Under the pieces are notes generated by a model, which did not search any database, had not been told where the DNA came from, and saw only the letters and a list, made by a program, of their open reading frames with translations. Below are positions 39,739-51,649 of a stretch of DNA of 64,000 nucleotides, one piece after another. The position numbers and the translations under genes were made by a program. Where the stretch lies: positions 23,169-87,168 of the forward strand of contig NW_014577423.1 in NCBI RefSeq assembly GCF_000485595.1, read 5' to 3'. Each line of letters opens with the position of its first letter. Positions within the stretch are counted from its first letter, which is position 1. This DNA is from Priapulus caudatus. Taxonomy: Eukaryota; Priapulida; Priapulimorpha; Priapulimorphida; Priapulidae.

Positions 39739-42700
39739 TCACTGCAGTTTGCATGCGTAATGCGCACTGTAAAAGTGGACACATCCATTTTCGGTGCCGA
39801 CGAGTAGGGTGCTCTTACAGACGGCAATGCTCGTTATAGAGTCCTGCAGCTGCACACGCGCCAAGCACTGGCCACTGAGTATGTTGTAGACAAGCAGCAG
39901 ACTTCGCCATGCTGCATACAGGTGGTGACCGAGCACGCAGGCCACCGTTCTGCCGGCGATATTCGTGACCTCGTGGTCGTAGGTCACCAGCAGAGTTGTC
40001 AACTTGTCTCCAACTGCCAGCAACCCAAACCTTCCATCCGCTAACGAAGTTAGCAAGAACACAAAGCCCTGGAATGAACGAAAGATTTCCCGTTTATATT
40101 AGAATGAACTTGTAACTAACATGAATGTTATGAGTTAAACACATTGTACTGCTTTTATGTATCAGGTTTTGTCCTTTTAAATTTTCCACTTAAGTTAACT
40201 TAAGACAAAAAGTGAGTCTGAAATTTTCAAATAAACTGAAAGATAAGTCAATGCTTATAATCATTTTACCATTTCCTCCTTTGCAAAAAGCAATGGTGGT
40301 GATAGATTGTGTTGGTTCATTGAAAATTCCTTTACCATGGCTCCACTTGTTGTATTCCTGCAATCGAATGCAATACGTAAAGCAGGGGATTCTACCGTCC
40401 CTGTGAAAGCTAACCCAGTTTAACCACACGATTGTACTGCTAATCCATTCCTCTTTTTTCAAGTGTCTTGTAAACAGTATTTATTTTAACATCACGACTT
40501 TTTAACAATTTGTCATCAAATGGCTTTTAGTTTGGGCAACTATCTCATTTTTCTCTAAATATTTTTGCAACTTACCATAAATAAACACTTTTCCCTAGTA
40601 GGCCAAGTATTCCACCATCAAGCTGTTTTATCTTGCATAAAGTTGTCAGTGAGCCCACCACTTGTGTTAGCTCTCTTTTTTCACAAGACAAATCTCTACA
40701 AAATTACATGCAATACTGTACAAGGACATACAATTACTTATTAGGTAGTTAAACAGGCACGTGCAGATCACTCATTCACACATGCACCAATACTTATATG
40801 TAGTGATTGGTATATTATTTATGGAGATCGACTTACTGCTGGGCAGAATGAAAGCTATTGGATACTATTGAGAGACAATTGCTATTTCATTCTGTTTATC
40901 ACAGTAATTTAAGAGCCAGCAGAAAATACAACATACAGCAATTTAGGCTAATGAGAAATTGTGTAAAAAATAATGGGGTTGTTACCTCGAATTAAAACTG
41001 TATACTAAAAGTATAGTCTTGTCACTGCAGAATGCCACTACAAAATCTCTGCTGTCCATGACACACGAAATACTGTGGTGGCTAAAAATCCAGAAATTTA
41101 AGAGATCTTTACAAAGAGTTATTTTTCATTAACAGAATTCTTATTCAAATACATAATCAATTGGGTAAAGTAAAAATTTACATGATTTACAAAATGCATT
41201 AAATGTTAAAATATAATCAGTTGGCTAGTTCACATTCACATAAGGTTCTATTCAGGCCCAAACACAATTATTATAATTACTGAGTAAATTATTGGTAATG
41301 TGTAAAGTACTAATTGGTATGAGTTCTAATTTATTCTTATTTGTCCTACCACTCACGCCTACCTGTCCTGCTGGGTGGCAGCACTGTTCTTCAGCACGGC
41401 AGCCTCACTGAAGAATCCTGGCTCAGTACATACTAGCAACTTCACCACAGTTCCCTGTTCGCAGTCAGTGTGAGCAATGATGACTGGCGTTGAACACGTG
41501 GGTAACAGACGACACTCCTGTATCACTTCACCCTAAAAGAACGGAGCAATGTCGCACATCAGTATCTTACCATACTAGTACCCCATGAACATTACTGAAG
41601 TTCGGGTTACTCAAACTTGCCTGTACAGAACCAATAAATCGTAGTCTTTAAACTCCAGATTCAAAATTGTGCTTGTCATACTTCTCATTGCCGAAAATCT
41701 TCCTGTAGGAAAGCACTTACACTTATACAAGAGCCGCAGAGCGTCTGGGCTCATCTGAGGTCTGTTGCTACGATTATAAACGTAAAATTTCAGTCGTGCG
41801 TAGTACCACATTTGTTAGGCGCAGATATGCAGACACGCAGTTGCGTACACATCATTGTTAGGACACGCCCACTATCGCAGATGGAGGGTGGGGGGAGGGG
41901 TGGGGGAGGGGGAAGGGGGAGGGTGGGGGAGGGGGCTCTAATAGCAAAAGCAGTTCACTCCTTTGTTAACAGTCAACAAATCCATGTTTAACCCTCCTCT
42001 TGAGGGTCAAAACGTTATCCGACACTTACTCTTCGCATGTCAGCAGAAGGGACATTTCATGGTCCTTTCAATAAAGCCATAAAAATGCTAGGTCACCGCT
42101 GAAACAAAAAAGTTTTTCAATCGCTCCGTCAGACCATGTCCTCAGAAAATGTCTAAAATCTGCCCTGTGCCCATTGACCTTTGACCTGTGACCTCCAATT
42201 TCGGCACAGTGATGGCTTTTCCTACCATGATGCTATACACCGACTATCACGAGCATAGGTCGAGCCGTTTAGATTTGTGCCGCAATTCTGCATTTCCTCC
42301 CTATACCTTAAGTTAAGGAGTGAATGTTCCCCCTTCTTTTACACCTCTTGACCTTTGACCTTTGACCCCCAGCTTCGACATCCCAACTCGTTTTGACGAT
42401 CCCCCCCAACGACCCGAATATCGTGACCGTACGTCGAGCGGTTAAGATTTGTGCCCAACTGTTGACGGACGGACGGACGGACGGACGACCGGACGGACGG
42501 ACGGACGACCGGACGGACGACCGGACGGACGGACGGACGACCGGACGGACGGACGATCATGCGATTCTACAAGCTGCATCTGACTATGTCAGATGAGCTA
42601 ATAATGGAAGCCAATAGGAAAACAGGGCTCATGTTATGGAATTTTGCACTATGAACATTTTTTTAGAAGGCATTACTTTGGTAACTTTGGGAAATCTGCA

Positions 42701-45700
42701 TCAAGCCCATCAGATTCCATTGTTTCTAGTACTGAACATTTAGGATAGAGATACTGAAAACATAAGAATATCACAAACTGATCAACATTTCAAACCTCAT
42801 TGCTCTGCCAGCGAGCAAACTCTTGCATCTTTTCAACTTTGCCAACCCAGGCTGTTAGTGAATTCTGTGTATACGCCACTGCAACTATTGCAGCCCCATT
42901 AGCAGATCTGTCCAGCTGTGTTATGCAAACGCCAATCACTGTCTGGTCTTTTTCTTCTGCCTGAAACATTTGTCACGTGAAATTATTATCAGCAATGTTA
43001 TGCAGTCCTTGCAAAACTATCTAGGTATTTTCCTTATAATCAGTTGTAACGTGAACCCCACTATAGCTAAAATTTTGTTTTCGCTCATTCGACACAGATG
43101 AAAGAGTAGTTAGAGTACACTATCATTTTTCCTGCAGTGGTTTACCAGTTCTGTATACATTCTTACCTTTAAGCACTCGGTGAGCCTCCAGCATGTACAC
43201 GCGCAATCGTCCACCTCCTTCCCATTAGCAGCAGGGAAGATAGCAGACGTATCACCATCCTCTGCTCTTGCAGCTTTCCTTCCATATTGCACCGTTGCTG
43301 TCGATGGATGCGAACCAACATTCACATTAGAGGACAATGCACCTGTGTTGGCCTGGTCGGTATTCATTTCAAATCCCTGGACCACTGGCTGGTAAGGGAT
43401 CGTGTTCGTTTCTTGGGAAATTTGCAATCTCGGCCCTATCTTGGCTGATCTGCCTGACAAATCGGCAATACTGCTCCTCACCTTAACCGCATATTCTCCA
43501 ACAGGCGTGTGACATTGCCTAGCAGTAGCATGGCAAGATAGCTCAATGTATTCTTCATGTTCACAGCTGTCTGGTGGGATATAACGTAGGGAGTTTGTAC
43601 AACATGCTTGCATACTATTGTCTGATGTGCTTTCCATACACTGAATAAAAAGTTCACCATTTTCTTGATCCACTGGCATTCCACTGGCACCAACATCTGC
43701 CAGCTCAGTTTTTGGTGTCAGGGCCAGCATGCAGGGAGATAGAACAGGTGTGCTACCATCAATCAAATCTAAACTAGAATTTTTCACATCTCTGACATTT
43801 GACTCTTGTGGGGCATCTTTCCTTTCAAGACTGACAAACACTTCAGGATCACCAGCTTCGTTTCCCACGATTTCGAGAATGCTCGGAGAAGCAGTTATGT
43901 AAGTGTCATTCCCACTAACAATGTGCGCTGTGTCATCTGCTACAAGTGGCGCACAATGACCAGTGCTATCTTGTTCAGGTGGCGGCAGTGTGCTTAGTAC
44001 TTTTACTCGCTGCTGTCCTTGACCCGACGTTCCCCTGCTCATGCTATTCGGTACCTGAAAACCTTGGGATTCTGAAGTTAACCTAACACCTAACAAATCT
44101 AGTGTGGCTCCTACATGGCTTTGGTGTTTAGTAGAACCACTGAGCATGGGACTTTTAGCTGCACGTGGTTGGGAGGAAATTATATTCAATTCTACATTTG
44201 TAGTGGCGTCATTAGGAACTAACCGCTTCTCAATTGTTCCAGTCACATTTTTATTTTTACTACACTGATGACAGCCAGCTTCAGTATTTTCTGTGTTCGA
44301 CGCCATTTCTAGATGCGGGTATATTGTGGGTGCATTTTCCATAGCTCTCACTTTCTTTCTCGTACTCATTGATTCATCAGTTCGTTTTGAAATTGATGAT
44401 TTGTCCTCAGCACACTTTGTGCGAATCAATTCATGAAACTCACACTTTGGGAGTTTGAAATTAATTTCCTGCGTCAAGTCCTGTCGGGAAAGGTTTGGAT
44501 GAAAAAAGAAGGCAATTTGTGCCTCTGGGGAGAGTCTACCACAGCCAGTAATGAAGCTCCCACGTTGTTGGCTGTTCTTTACCTCTGTAATCCTTGGTGA
44601 TCGTCTGAGGGAAGTGACAGGAATGTCTGATATCTTCCTACCTCGCCTTTTCTGCCGACTTGTGGGTATGAATTTGACATGCAAATCACTACTTCCATGC
44701 TGTGAATAATGTGCTGCCGCATCCACACCGCTAAGTGGCATGTTGCTCACTTCTACTGATTGATTTTCATCACAAAGCTCTGCAGTGTTATCACTAAATG
44801 AATTATAAATAATACGTAAGTCATCACCTGCAGGGTTGAGACCACATGTTAGATTGTCGTTGCAAGGAATTTCGCTTGTCATCTTTACTTTTTTCTCACT
44901 ACTGGACTGTTCATTACCGTTACTGTGGCAGACTGTTAACTTTGTGCATGGGAATTCTAACCTGGTGCTGTTCATGAGCGTGTCGGGTATATTTTCTATA
45001 TCACTAACATTGTACTCAAATATTTTGTTAACAACAGTAAGTGGAAGTAATCTGTTAGAGGTAGTATCATCCAATAAAACTTGGCAATCACACGCATCTT
45101 TCTCAGAGTCAGCAATTCGTTGCTCAGAAGCCATGCTTTTAGCTTCTATGCTGTTATGCAAAGTATTTTTACAAACCCTTTTGTCAAGAGTCACACGTTG
45201 CACTTTTGAAGGAGGCTCCACACAAATCTCCTCCTGGGGATCCATTGGGCAGCTTTGACAGGGTAATTCTTGTGAGGAGATGGGTACAGGTGTGCTATGG
45301 CAGTGAACATTTCCCACAGTATGCACTCTCGCCTCCAGGTTAAAGGAAACCCTGGGCTTCTTCTTTGCATGTCTCTGACCATTCACCTCACATGGTAAAG
45401 CCAGGTTTGCACTCTGTCTCTGTTCCAACAACTTTATTCTACGGTGCTCTCTTTTCCGCTTCTGGTTTTCATATTTCTGAAGATACATTACAATTACAAA
45501 GTGAGTAAGGTTAGTAGGTGAGTAGGTAGGTGAGTTATGCTCATATATTTTATTAGGATTATCTGACTTAGACATTGATTAATATTTACCACAAGATATT
45601 GCACATAATTATTCATACACCATGTAATGCTTGAAATGTAATATTTAATTAACTGGTAAATGCAGTTCTAACATGCATTAGATATGCATTGTTGTAGTTG

Positions 45701-45807
45701 CTTATCTGTCATATTGGAAACACATTAACATAATTTACCTGTAGCTTTCTTTGTTTTTTTGCCAAAACCTTTTTCATTTTGGTCAATGCCTCAAGCACTG
45801 AAGTACC
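39739..45807 (-). CDS. PALB2: PALB2 (partner and localizer of BRCA2) orthologue, eight exons seen
   Basis: Minus-strand exons are 45739-45807, 43167-45476, 42796-42960, 41363-41532, 40986-41081, 40576-40695, 40270-40357 and 39739-40068, in phase throughout. They give about 1,115 codons without exon 1 (human 1,186). The N-terminal coiled coil (LEALTKMKKVLAKKQRKLQ, then KYENQKRKREHRR) is interrupted by a phase-0 intron after the LQ, as I recall for human PALB2 (..LARLQ). A central block, INFKLPKCEFHELIRTK, resembles human DFQLPDEDFGPLKLEK. The C-terminus is WD40-like: TAWVGKVEKMQEF, VVKLLVCTEPG, ILGLLGKSVYLWNT, LLLVYNILSGQCLARV and LVGTENGCVHFYS, matching the human end LLLGQC..AGQKDGNIFVYHYS. 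PALB2 bridges BRCA1 and BRCA2 in homologous recombination. A basic RRGRKISD..SLRRSPR patch may contact chromatin (inference). The middle is poorly conserved and probably disordered. Confidence 0.88.
41726..42599 (-). mobile_element. AGCTCA-hairpin repeat copy 4 in a PALB2 intron
   Basis: In reverse orientation it starts at AGCTCATCTGACATAGTCAG (42599 downward), then passes a long GTCC/GGTC block, CAACAGTTGGG, the conserved centre and a C-rich segment. It ends at a degraded CTGGGCTC..GCGGCTCTTG near 41726. It lies between PALB2 exons 42796-42960 and 41363-41532. The GACGGACG array at 42465-42555 is part of it. Confidence 0.78.
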
Positions 45808-45849
45808 CTGGAAAATCAAAGAAAAATAAGTTACATTATTAGCATAACA

Positions 45850-46200
45850 AGTGTCGCAGTGCAACAGTGCTCATCTGATGGCTGCTGCTCTGCTGATAAA
45901 CTCTAAATCGCAGTCGTGCGTAACAACATCTACGGTATTTTAGTTCCAAATAAGTTCACATATGACCAGAACCATGAGAAGTCGAGGGGGTATCAAGAAT
46001 GTTGTAGAATTGGGGCACCATAAATTCACAGGTATATTCGAGTGTATAAGTTTTTGCTTGGACGCAACATGCAGCAGGGGAAATACCAATCAACTACTCT
46101 TCGCACACAGGTGGAAAGTAAATTTCATAGTCCTAGGCCTATAAAAATGTCATAGGCCATAAAAACGGTAGGTCACCCATGCAACAAAAGGAATTAAATA
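45850..46200 (-). repeat. Diverged fragment of the AGCTCA-hairpin repeat
   Basis: Short matches in order (ACTCTTCGCA, AAATTTCATAGTCCT, CATAAAAACGGTAGGTCACC) resemble the conserved centre of copies 1-4, in reverse orientation. Ends are lost. Confidence 0.5.
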
Positions 46201-46309
46201 TTGTGATTAACTTAATCATGATTAAAGTTAATTACGCTTCGTGAAACAGTCACTTCAATTTAAGTATGGGAAGTTATTCATGATTAGTGGTTTAATCATG
46301 ATTAAATAC

Positions 46310-46912
46310 TTAAAGGAACAGTAGCCTCTAGGTTCTAGGGTTATTTTCAGCTAATTTAGGTTATAATTGCGCTACATAAAAAGTTTCATGGTTCAATCAC
46401 CATTATAAATATTTTTTTTAAATGTTTTAAAACTAACGACTACAGTTTGATTACAACGACGGTGGCGCCACTCAAAGCGCACGATCTGAGAAGTTGCGCA
46501 AAACCACTTTCCAGCCAAGGGCTACAGACCGAGGGTATTTCTTATTTATTCATTTAAAAGCAAAAGGATTGTAATATCTTATAAACGACATATAGTTTCA
46601 GTCATAATATGGATAAATTTGCCCTAAAATGAATATCGTTCGGTTAAATAGCATTTAGGTATAAATATAATTGCATTTTGGTGCATATAATGCCTTCTGT
46701 GTCATTTTACCTGCAAATAAAAATGCAAATACGCAACTTTTTCAGGGTGGCAGCACGGTCGCGGGTGTCATGGCGCCGTTCAAATTTCGTAGCGTTGATG
46801 TGTAAATAATTAATTAAGTATTCTGGTGACAAATACTGTGTGGTATAGACGATTTGTTATACAGTAAGTACAGTTGTATGCAGTAAAATCCTAGAGGCTA
46901 CTATCACTTTAA
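46310..46912. mobile_element. TTAA-flanked MITE, copy A
   Basis: The ends read TTAAAGGAACAGTAGCCTCTA and, inverted, TAGAGGCTACTATCACTTTAA. The TTAA at both borders fits a piggyBac-type TTAA target. The interior has GGGTTATTTTCAGCTAATTT and no coding frame. A second copy starts at 47678. Confidence 0.8.
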
Positions 46913-46919
46913 GTATGCT

Positions 46920-47411
46920 TCGTGAAACCGGCCCCTGGATAGTAGTGTTAGGAATCGCTCCAAAAACGGAGCTCGATTAATCGTCCCTTTGAACGAGCGA
47001 GTAACCGAAATGTAAACGGCTCTGGGGCCGCGTATAGCACGATAGCATGCGTATGCTATATATAGTACGCGATCGATCGCGTACATCAAAGCGGCCGCCG
47101 CGCCATACGCCTTCGGCTCCGTTTATGAAGTAGGCCCGCCAGGCTCTATACGACTGTTTCACGTTGTAGGAAACGTAGGTACGAACTGTTTCACTTCTCG
47201 CCAACGAAGTTTATAAATATTTTGGAACTCTCTTTAGGTAAATAAAATGACAAGAGTCGGATATTTGAATATGTATGATCGGCAGGCGGTATCTTTGAAT
47301 TTTATTTGTTCTTGAAACCCTCTAAAAGTGACCGCAGTCGCACATTTTATTACTCCGAAATGTGAAGTCGGGCGGGTGACCCGAACCAAAGGTAATTTTT
47401 TGGTCGGCCTA
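46920..47411. mobile_element. Fragment of the GGCCGACC-ended element
   Basis: In reverse orientation this matches 12440-12990: GTGACCCGAACCAAAGGTAA, GAAATGTGAAGTCGGGCGGG, CACTTTTAGAGGGTTTC and GATCGATCGCGTAC. It ends GGTCGGCCTAA at 47411. The other half of the element is missing. Confidence 0.75.
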
Positions 47412-47677
47412 ACATAAGTAGACCAATAATTAAAACAGTACATAACAATTTTAAAACATGCATACTATATACAGGCATTCGAGTACACGAATAAATTATA
47501 AGTATAATACATGGATATTTAAAATTTATAGCAAACAGTTACAGATGTCAGATATGTTAATTGTTACCAAATTTGGGTGACAACAAATGAGCTAAAAATA
47601 TTATAAAATTATAATATGATAAAACACTCTATATTATATATATAATATATACCCTTACTATATTATATTTATATATA

Positions 47678-48340
47678 TTAAAGGGAGAGTTTACTCTAGG
47701 TTCTAGGGTTATTTTCAGCTAATTTAGGCTCGTATAATTACGCTACATAAAAAGTTTTCATTGTTTAATCACATTAGAAAATATTTTTTTTAAATGTTTT
47801 AAAACTAACGACTCACATGTTTGTTACCAACGCGGTGGCCCACAAGCTATGCTCACGAATCTGATGAAGTTGCGCCAAACAACCACTTTCCAGCGCAACG
47901 GTACAGACCTGAGTGGTGTGTTTCTTATTTACTTTTCATTGTAAAAGCAAACAAAGGATTGTAATATCTTCGATAAACAGCACTTATAGTTTCAGTTTAT
48001 AATATAGATAAATGTTTGCCCTTAAAATTGAATATCTTCGGTTTAATAGCATTGTAAGGTATAAAATTATAATTTGCCACTTTTGTGATTAGCCCCGGTC
48101 TGATATACGCTCCCAAAAATAAATTGTCAAATATGCACTTTTTCGGGCGTGCCAGCACTGGTTGCGGCGGTGTCATGGACCGCCGTTCAAATTGTTCTGT
48201 AGCCGTTGAATGCTGTAATGTAATCTATAACAATGTAAATTAGCGATATCTGGCTTAAAAATACGTGTGTGCGTATAGACGACTTGTGTTATACAGTATA
48301 GTACAGTTGCTATGGCAGTTAAAATGCTAGACCCCTTTTA
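47678..48340. mobile_element. TTAA-flanked MITE, copy B
   Basis: It is the same element as 46310-46912 in the same orientation, with many substitutions and small insertions. Shared blocks include AGGTTCTAGGGTTATTTTC, TACGCTACATAAAAAGTTT, CCACTTTCCAGC and GGATTGTAATATCTT. The right end (near 48340) is degraded, so the boundary is approximate. Confidence 0.75.
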
Positions 48341-48630
48341 TTTATTATAATTAAAATATTATATAAAACTGAGTGTAAGCAAAGCCAGGTCTAGCTCTAG
48401 TACTCATACGCCCACGTAAGTTGCGCTGGGCATAGAACCAGCCCATATTAGGGTGATGCGCCTCAGCGAGCCAACTTATGTCTGCCGCCTAATTCGCAGG
48501 CTATTAAAACGTCTGTGGTACGACACATTATGCCTTTCTTTATCTGAAGCGTGAATTCTGTCTTAAGTCTATAACCGCCCTACTAAACATATTTTAAGCC
48601 GCTTAAACTAATCTGTTGCAATAGGTATAC

Positions 48631-48687
48631 GTGCGGTATTTGCTTTGTGAACGAACATTCGCATTTGGCGACTTTAAACGGCGCCAT
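48631..48687 (-). CDS. PALB2: Tentative PALB2 first coding exon
   Basis: An ATG at 48685-48687 on the minus strand opens 19 codons (MAPFKVAKC, ECSFTKQIPH), ending at a GTATAC donor in phase 0. This would join in frame to PALB2 exon 45739-45807. Length and phase resemble human exon 1 (16 codons, phase 0), and the surrounding sequence is GC-richer, promoter-like. The residues themselves are not clearly conserved and the donor is weak, so this is only a candidate. Confidence 0.22.
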
Positions 48688-48941
48688 TTCTGCGCTGGCG
48701 CTGCAGCAAGCGCCAGTCAGCTGCGATACTTATGTATTTCGGCACGTGGAGACTAGTGGGCGCGGTTGGGTAGCTTCAATGGTTTGCTGCGACAAAAACA
48801 TTCATGTTGTTGCTCAACAGTAACAAATTTATAGAGGATCAAAAAAGATTGTAATATTAATTTTGTCATGAAAGATGAACAAATTACTATTATTAATATT
48901 AATTTGTTACTTGACAACAACAATGTTTTTGTCCAATGAAA

Positions 48942-49088
48942 AGGCCCATGCCCCCCTGACCTCTGTTTGACCTGCGCCTCTCGTTTAGCTATTTCTGCAC
49001 TAACTATATATATAGGGTTTAGGGTTAGGGTTAGTCAGAAATAGCTAAACGAGCCAGGTCAAACAGAGGTCAGGGGGACATAGACCCT
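48942..49088. mobile_element. Short inverted-repeat element with telomeric core, copy C
   Basis: The arms of about 60 bp are inverted: CCCCCCTGACCTCTGTTTGACC with TCGTTTAGCTATTTCTG on the left, their reverse on the right. The right end is GGGGGACATAGACCCT, the same end as the 22040 and 51360 elements. The inner arm sequence is different. The centre is TATATAGGGTTTAGGGTTAG, again telomere-like. Confidence 0.82.
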
Positions 49089-49727
49089 ACGAGTCGAAGT
49101 GAGCTATTAAGTGAAGTGAGTGTTTCAACTGTTTTTTCAGATAGGTTTACCGTTTGGTAGAAATCGTGATTTATAATGCACAAATAAATTATACGTCATG
49201 GTTACTCGTAATAATCTTACTTCGGTTTCACTGCTGTTCATTGTTATGTTATTTGGCGATTGGCGTTATGTCGTCGTTGCGAAGTAAAAGTTTAATTATG
49301 ATATATCACCGCTCGAATGATAAACAACAAGCGCTTAAACTTCCCACCACGGGCCACCAGACCTACTGATGAAATATTGACTCAAATCTCAAATGTGATC
49401 TTTTCAAATCCAGTTTCATGGTGACAATTTTAGTTAAAACCTATTTAGATATTATATTATTTAAACATGCAGATAAAGAAAGCAGGGTGCATTTATATAT
49501 TTTTTTAAATAAAATTACACGTAAACTATCATGGCACATCTTTCCAGCGAGGTTGTGGAAAAAGCTAGACTTGCACTGTGTCTATATATGGTCTATATAC
49601 TACGTAAGAATGGCTTACTAGTTTATCCACCAGGCACCACGGGCCCCGTCTAAGCAAAAACAGCTGACCATAATGATATTATATGTGGATAATTTAATAA
49701 TATAACAATGTATTGTATATTCACATA

Positions 49728-49766
<39 letters not shown>

Positions 49767-50588
49767 CTCAGGTTCAAGCTATCTCGCTAACCGTAGCTAG
49801 AAGTTTTTTGACCTAATTTTGGACCGATAATGAAAACAGCGCAAAGCAGTCGCTGAATCGGTGGCAATCCCGCCCCAATCCCGTGGTCCTATTTTAGCTG
49901 GAGCTGACCTTGGAGCTGACCAATCCGCGACACTCCTGACAGCTCATTGGTCTGCATATTTTTGGTCTGCGCCTGTGTTATTTAGGTTGTTGTGGTGGAG
50001 CTCAACCGCGCTAACTTATTTTAGTTATATACAGCGATCTTGGTTACAGTGTCGTTGGAAAACTTGGCTCAGTACTTGCGTAGAGGTAAAGATGTATCAT
50101 TTACGAGTTTATCGTTGCGAGACAACAATTCGCTGCACTGTGCAGTATCTTGATTTTTAGCATGCGTGCTTCCCGCAAACTGAAACTGGCAGTGACAGTC
50201 AATGCGACATATAGCCTAGGGTCCGCAAATGCAGACGTTATAACCTTTTAATCTGAGGGTGCGGGTTTATTACTGGGTCTGCGTCGGCTCGGACTAAGCC
50301 TAAATACAGTATACAAGTAGGTATCTCGCGCAGTGCACATGTCATGGGCACGCACACATTTTGTGAAATGGTTTACATTCACTAAAACTTACACGACTAT
50401 GTTGTAGTACAGTTAGACCGTATATATGCATTACGATAAACGGTTTACGATAGCAACTAGTACTAGTAAGTAGTACCGTCGGCACTAGTAGTAGTAGTAC
50501 TACTACTAGCAACTACTGTACAGCATTTTAAACGGCAAAAATAACGTTTCGTTAATTGTTAATCACATCACCAAATTGTCCACGGCTA
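49089..50588. other. Non-coding stretch, (TA)n only
   Basis: It holds a TA run (about 49725-49763) and short CTAG/TAGTAC self-complementary runs (50455-50515). No gene or element end is recognised; the 99-codon frame at 49861 has no family resemblance. Confidence 0.45.
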
Positions 50589-51291
50589 TAGGGCACGTTT
50601 GTTTGGGACGAATCCGTCGGATCGCGATCATGTGATCCTGATCCGCCCAAACTCAATCAAATAATCAAATAAGGTATCTTCTAAATCCATCGCAGGCCTT
50701 CCACATGCGTCTAAACAGAGGAATTGCTCCGACCTGTGATTGGATAAAAATAGAATTCGTGACGTTTCGTTTTCATTTTGCATAGGTGCCTACCCCGCCT
50801 CATACGCCGGTAGGAATGTGTACTAACTATCATATGGCACGAACGATTTGAGTTACATTTCTATAAATTCTAGCTATTATAGACACATGTCTTAGCTATG
50901 ATCCCTGTGAGTGTTGAGTTTATTGAAGGGTGATTAGCTTAATTAATTAGCAAATATGTACGCGCGTGGTATCGCTCATACTCAAGTCATAGGCTAAATG
51001 CCAAAATGAAAACGAAACGTCACGAATTCTATTTTTATCCTCCAATCACAAGTTGGAGCAATTCCTCTGTTTAGACACATGTGACCTTTCACTGGACGCC
51101 ATGTTGACAAACAACAAGCAGTGATTGGCAGAGGCGCGGGCTGCCATATTGGATCCCCTTCGAATCCACCTCGCTAGCAGGGTCCGGTTTGGTGGATCAA
51201 GATCCGTGGATCCGACCAAACAAACAGTCAGATCCCCGGATCCAGTACGTGGATCGAGATCCGTAGATCCGACCAAACAAACATGCCCTTA
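50589..51291. mobile_element. Inverted-repeat element with GGGCAYGTTTGTTTGG ends
   Basis: The left end is TAGGGCACGTTTGTTTGG and the right end is CCAAACAAACATGCCCTTA. Inner arms also pair: ATAGAATTCGTGACGTTTCG and AAACAGAGGAATTGCTCC on the left have inverted partners at about 51012-51075. GATCC motifs are frequent in the right arm. It is non-coding. Confidence 0.8.
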
Positions 51292-51359
51292 GAGGAAAGG
51301 CTAAACGAACACTGATAGAGTGTACTTGATGCATCACTGATAGTGATACTGATGCTGAG

Positions 51360-51649
51360 AGGGTCTATGTCCCCCGGGGTACTGCCGGAGCGTACCCTGG
51401 GTACGGTCCGGTATACCGGAACGTACCCTGGTACTATCTAATATGCCGGACCGTACCTCGCCTACTCCTCTAACGAGTCTAGGGAGTCGCCTACGCCTAC
51501 TCCCTAACCCTAACCCTAACCCTAATCCTAACCCTAACCCTAACCCTAATCCTAACTCTAACCATATCAAATAGTGACCAGGGTACGTTTCGGTATACCG
51601 GACCGTACCCAGGGTAAATTCCGGCAGTACCCTGGGGGACATAGACCCT
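51360..51649. mobile_element. Inverted-repeat element with telomeric core, copy B
   Basis: It is near-identical to 22040-22331: the ends are AGGGTCTATGTCCCCCGGGG and its inverse GGGGGACATAGACCCT, with GGTACGGTCCGGTATACC arms. The core (about 51501-51566) is CCCTAA repeats, here more regular than in copy A. The Gly-Leu repeat frame over it is an artefact. Confidence 0.88.

Noticed and set aside
49861-50160. 99-codon plus-strand frame as a gene
   Set aside because: Composition is Trp/Ser/Leu-rich and unlike any family; no splice or regulatory support.
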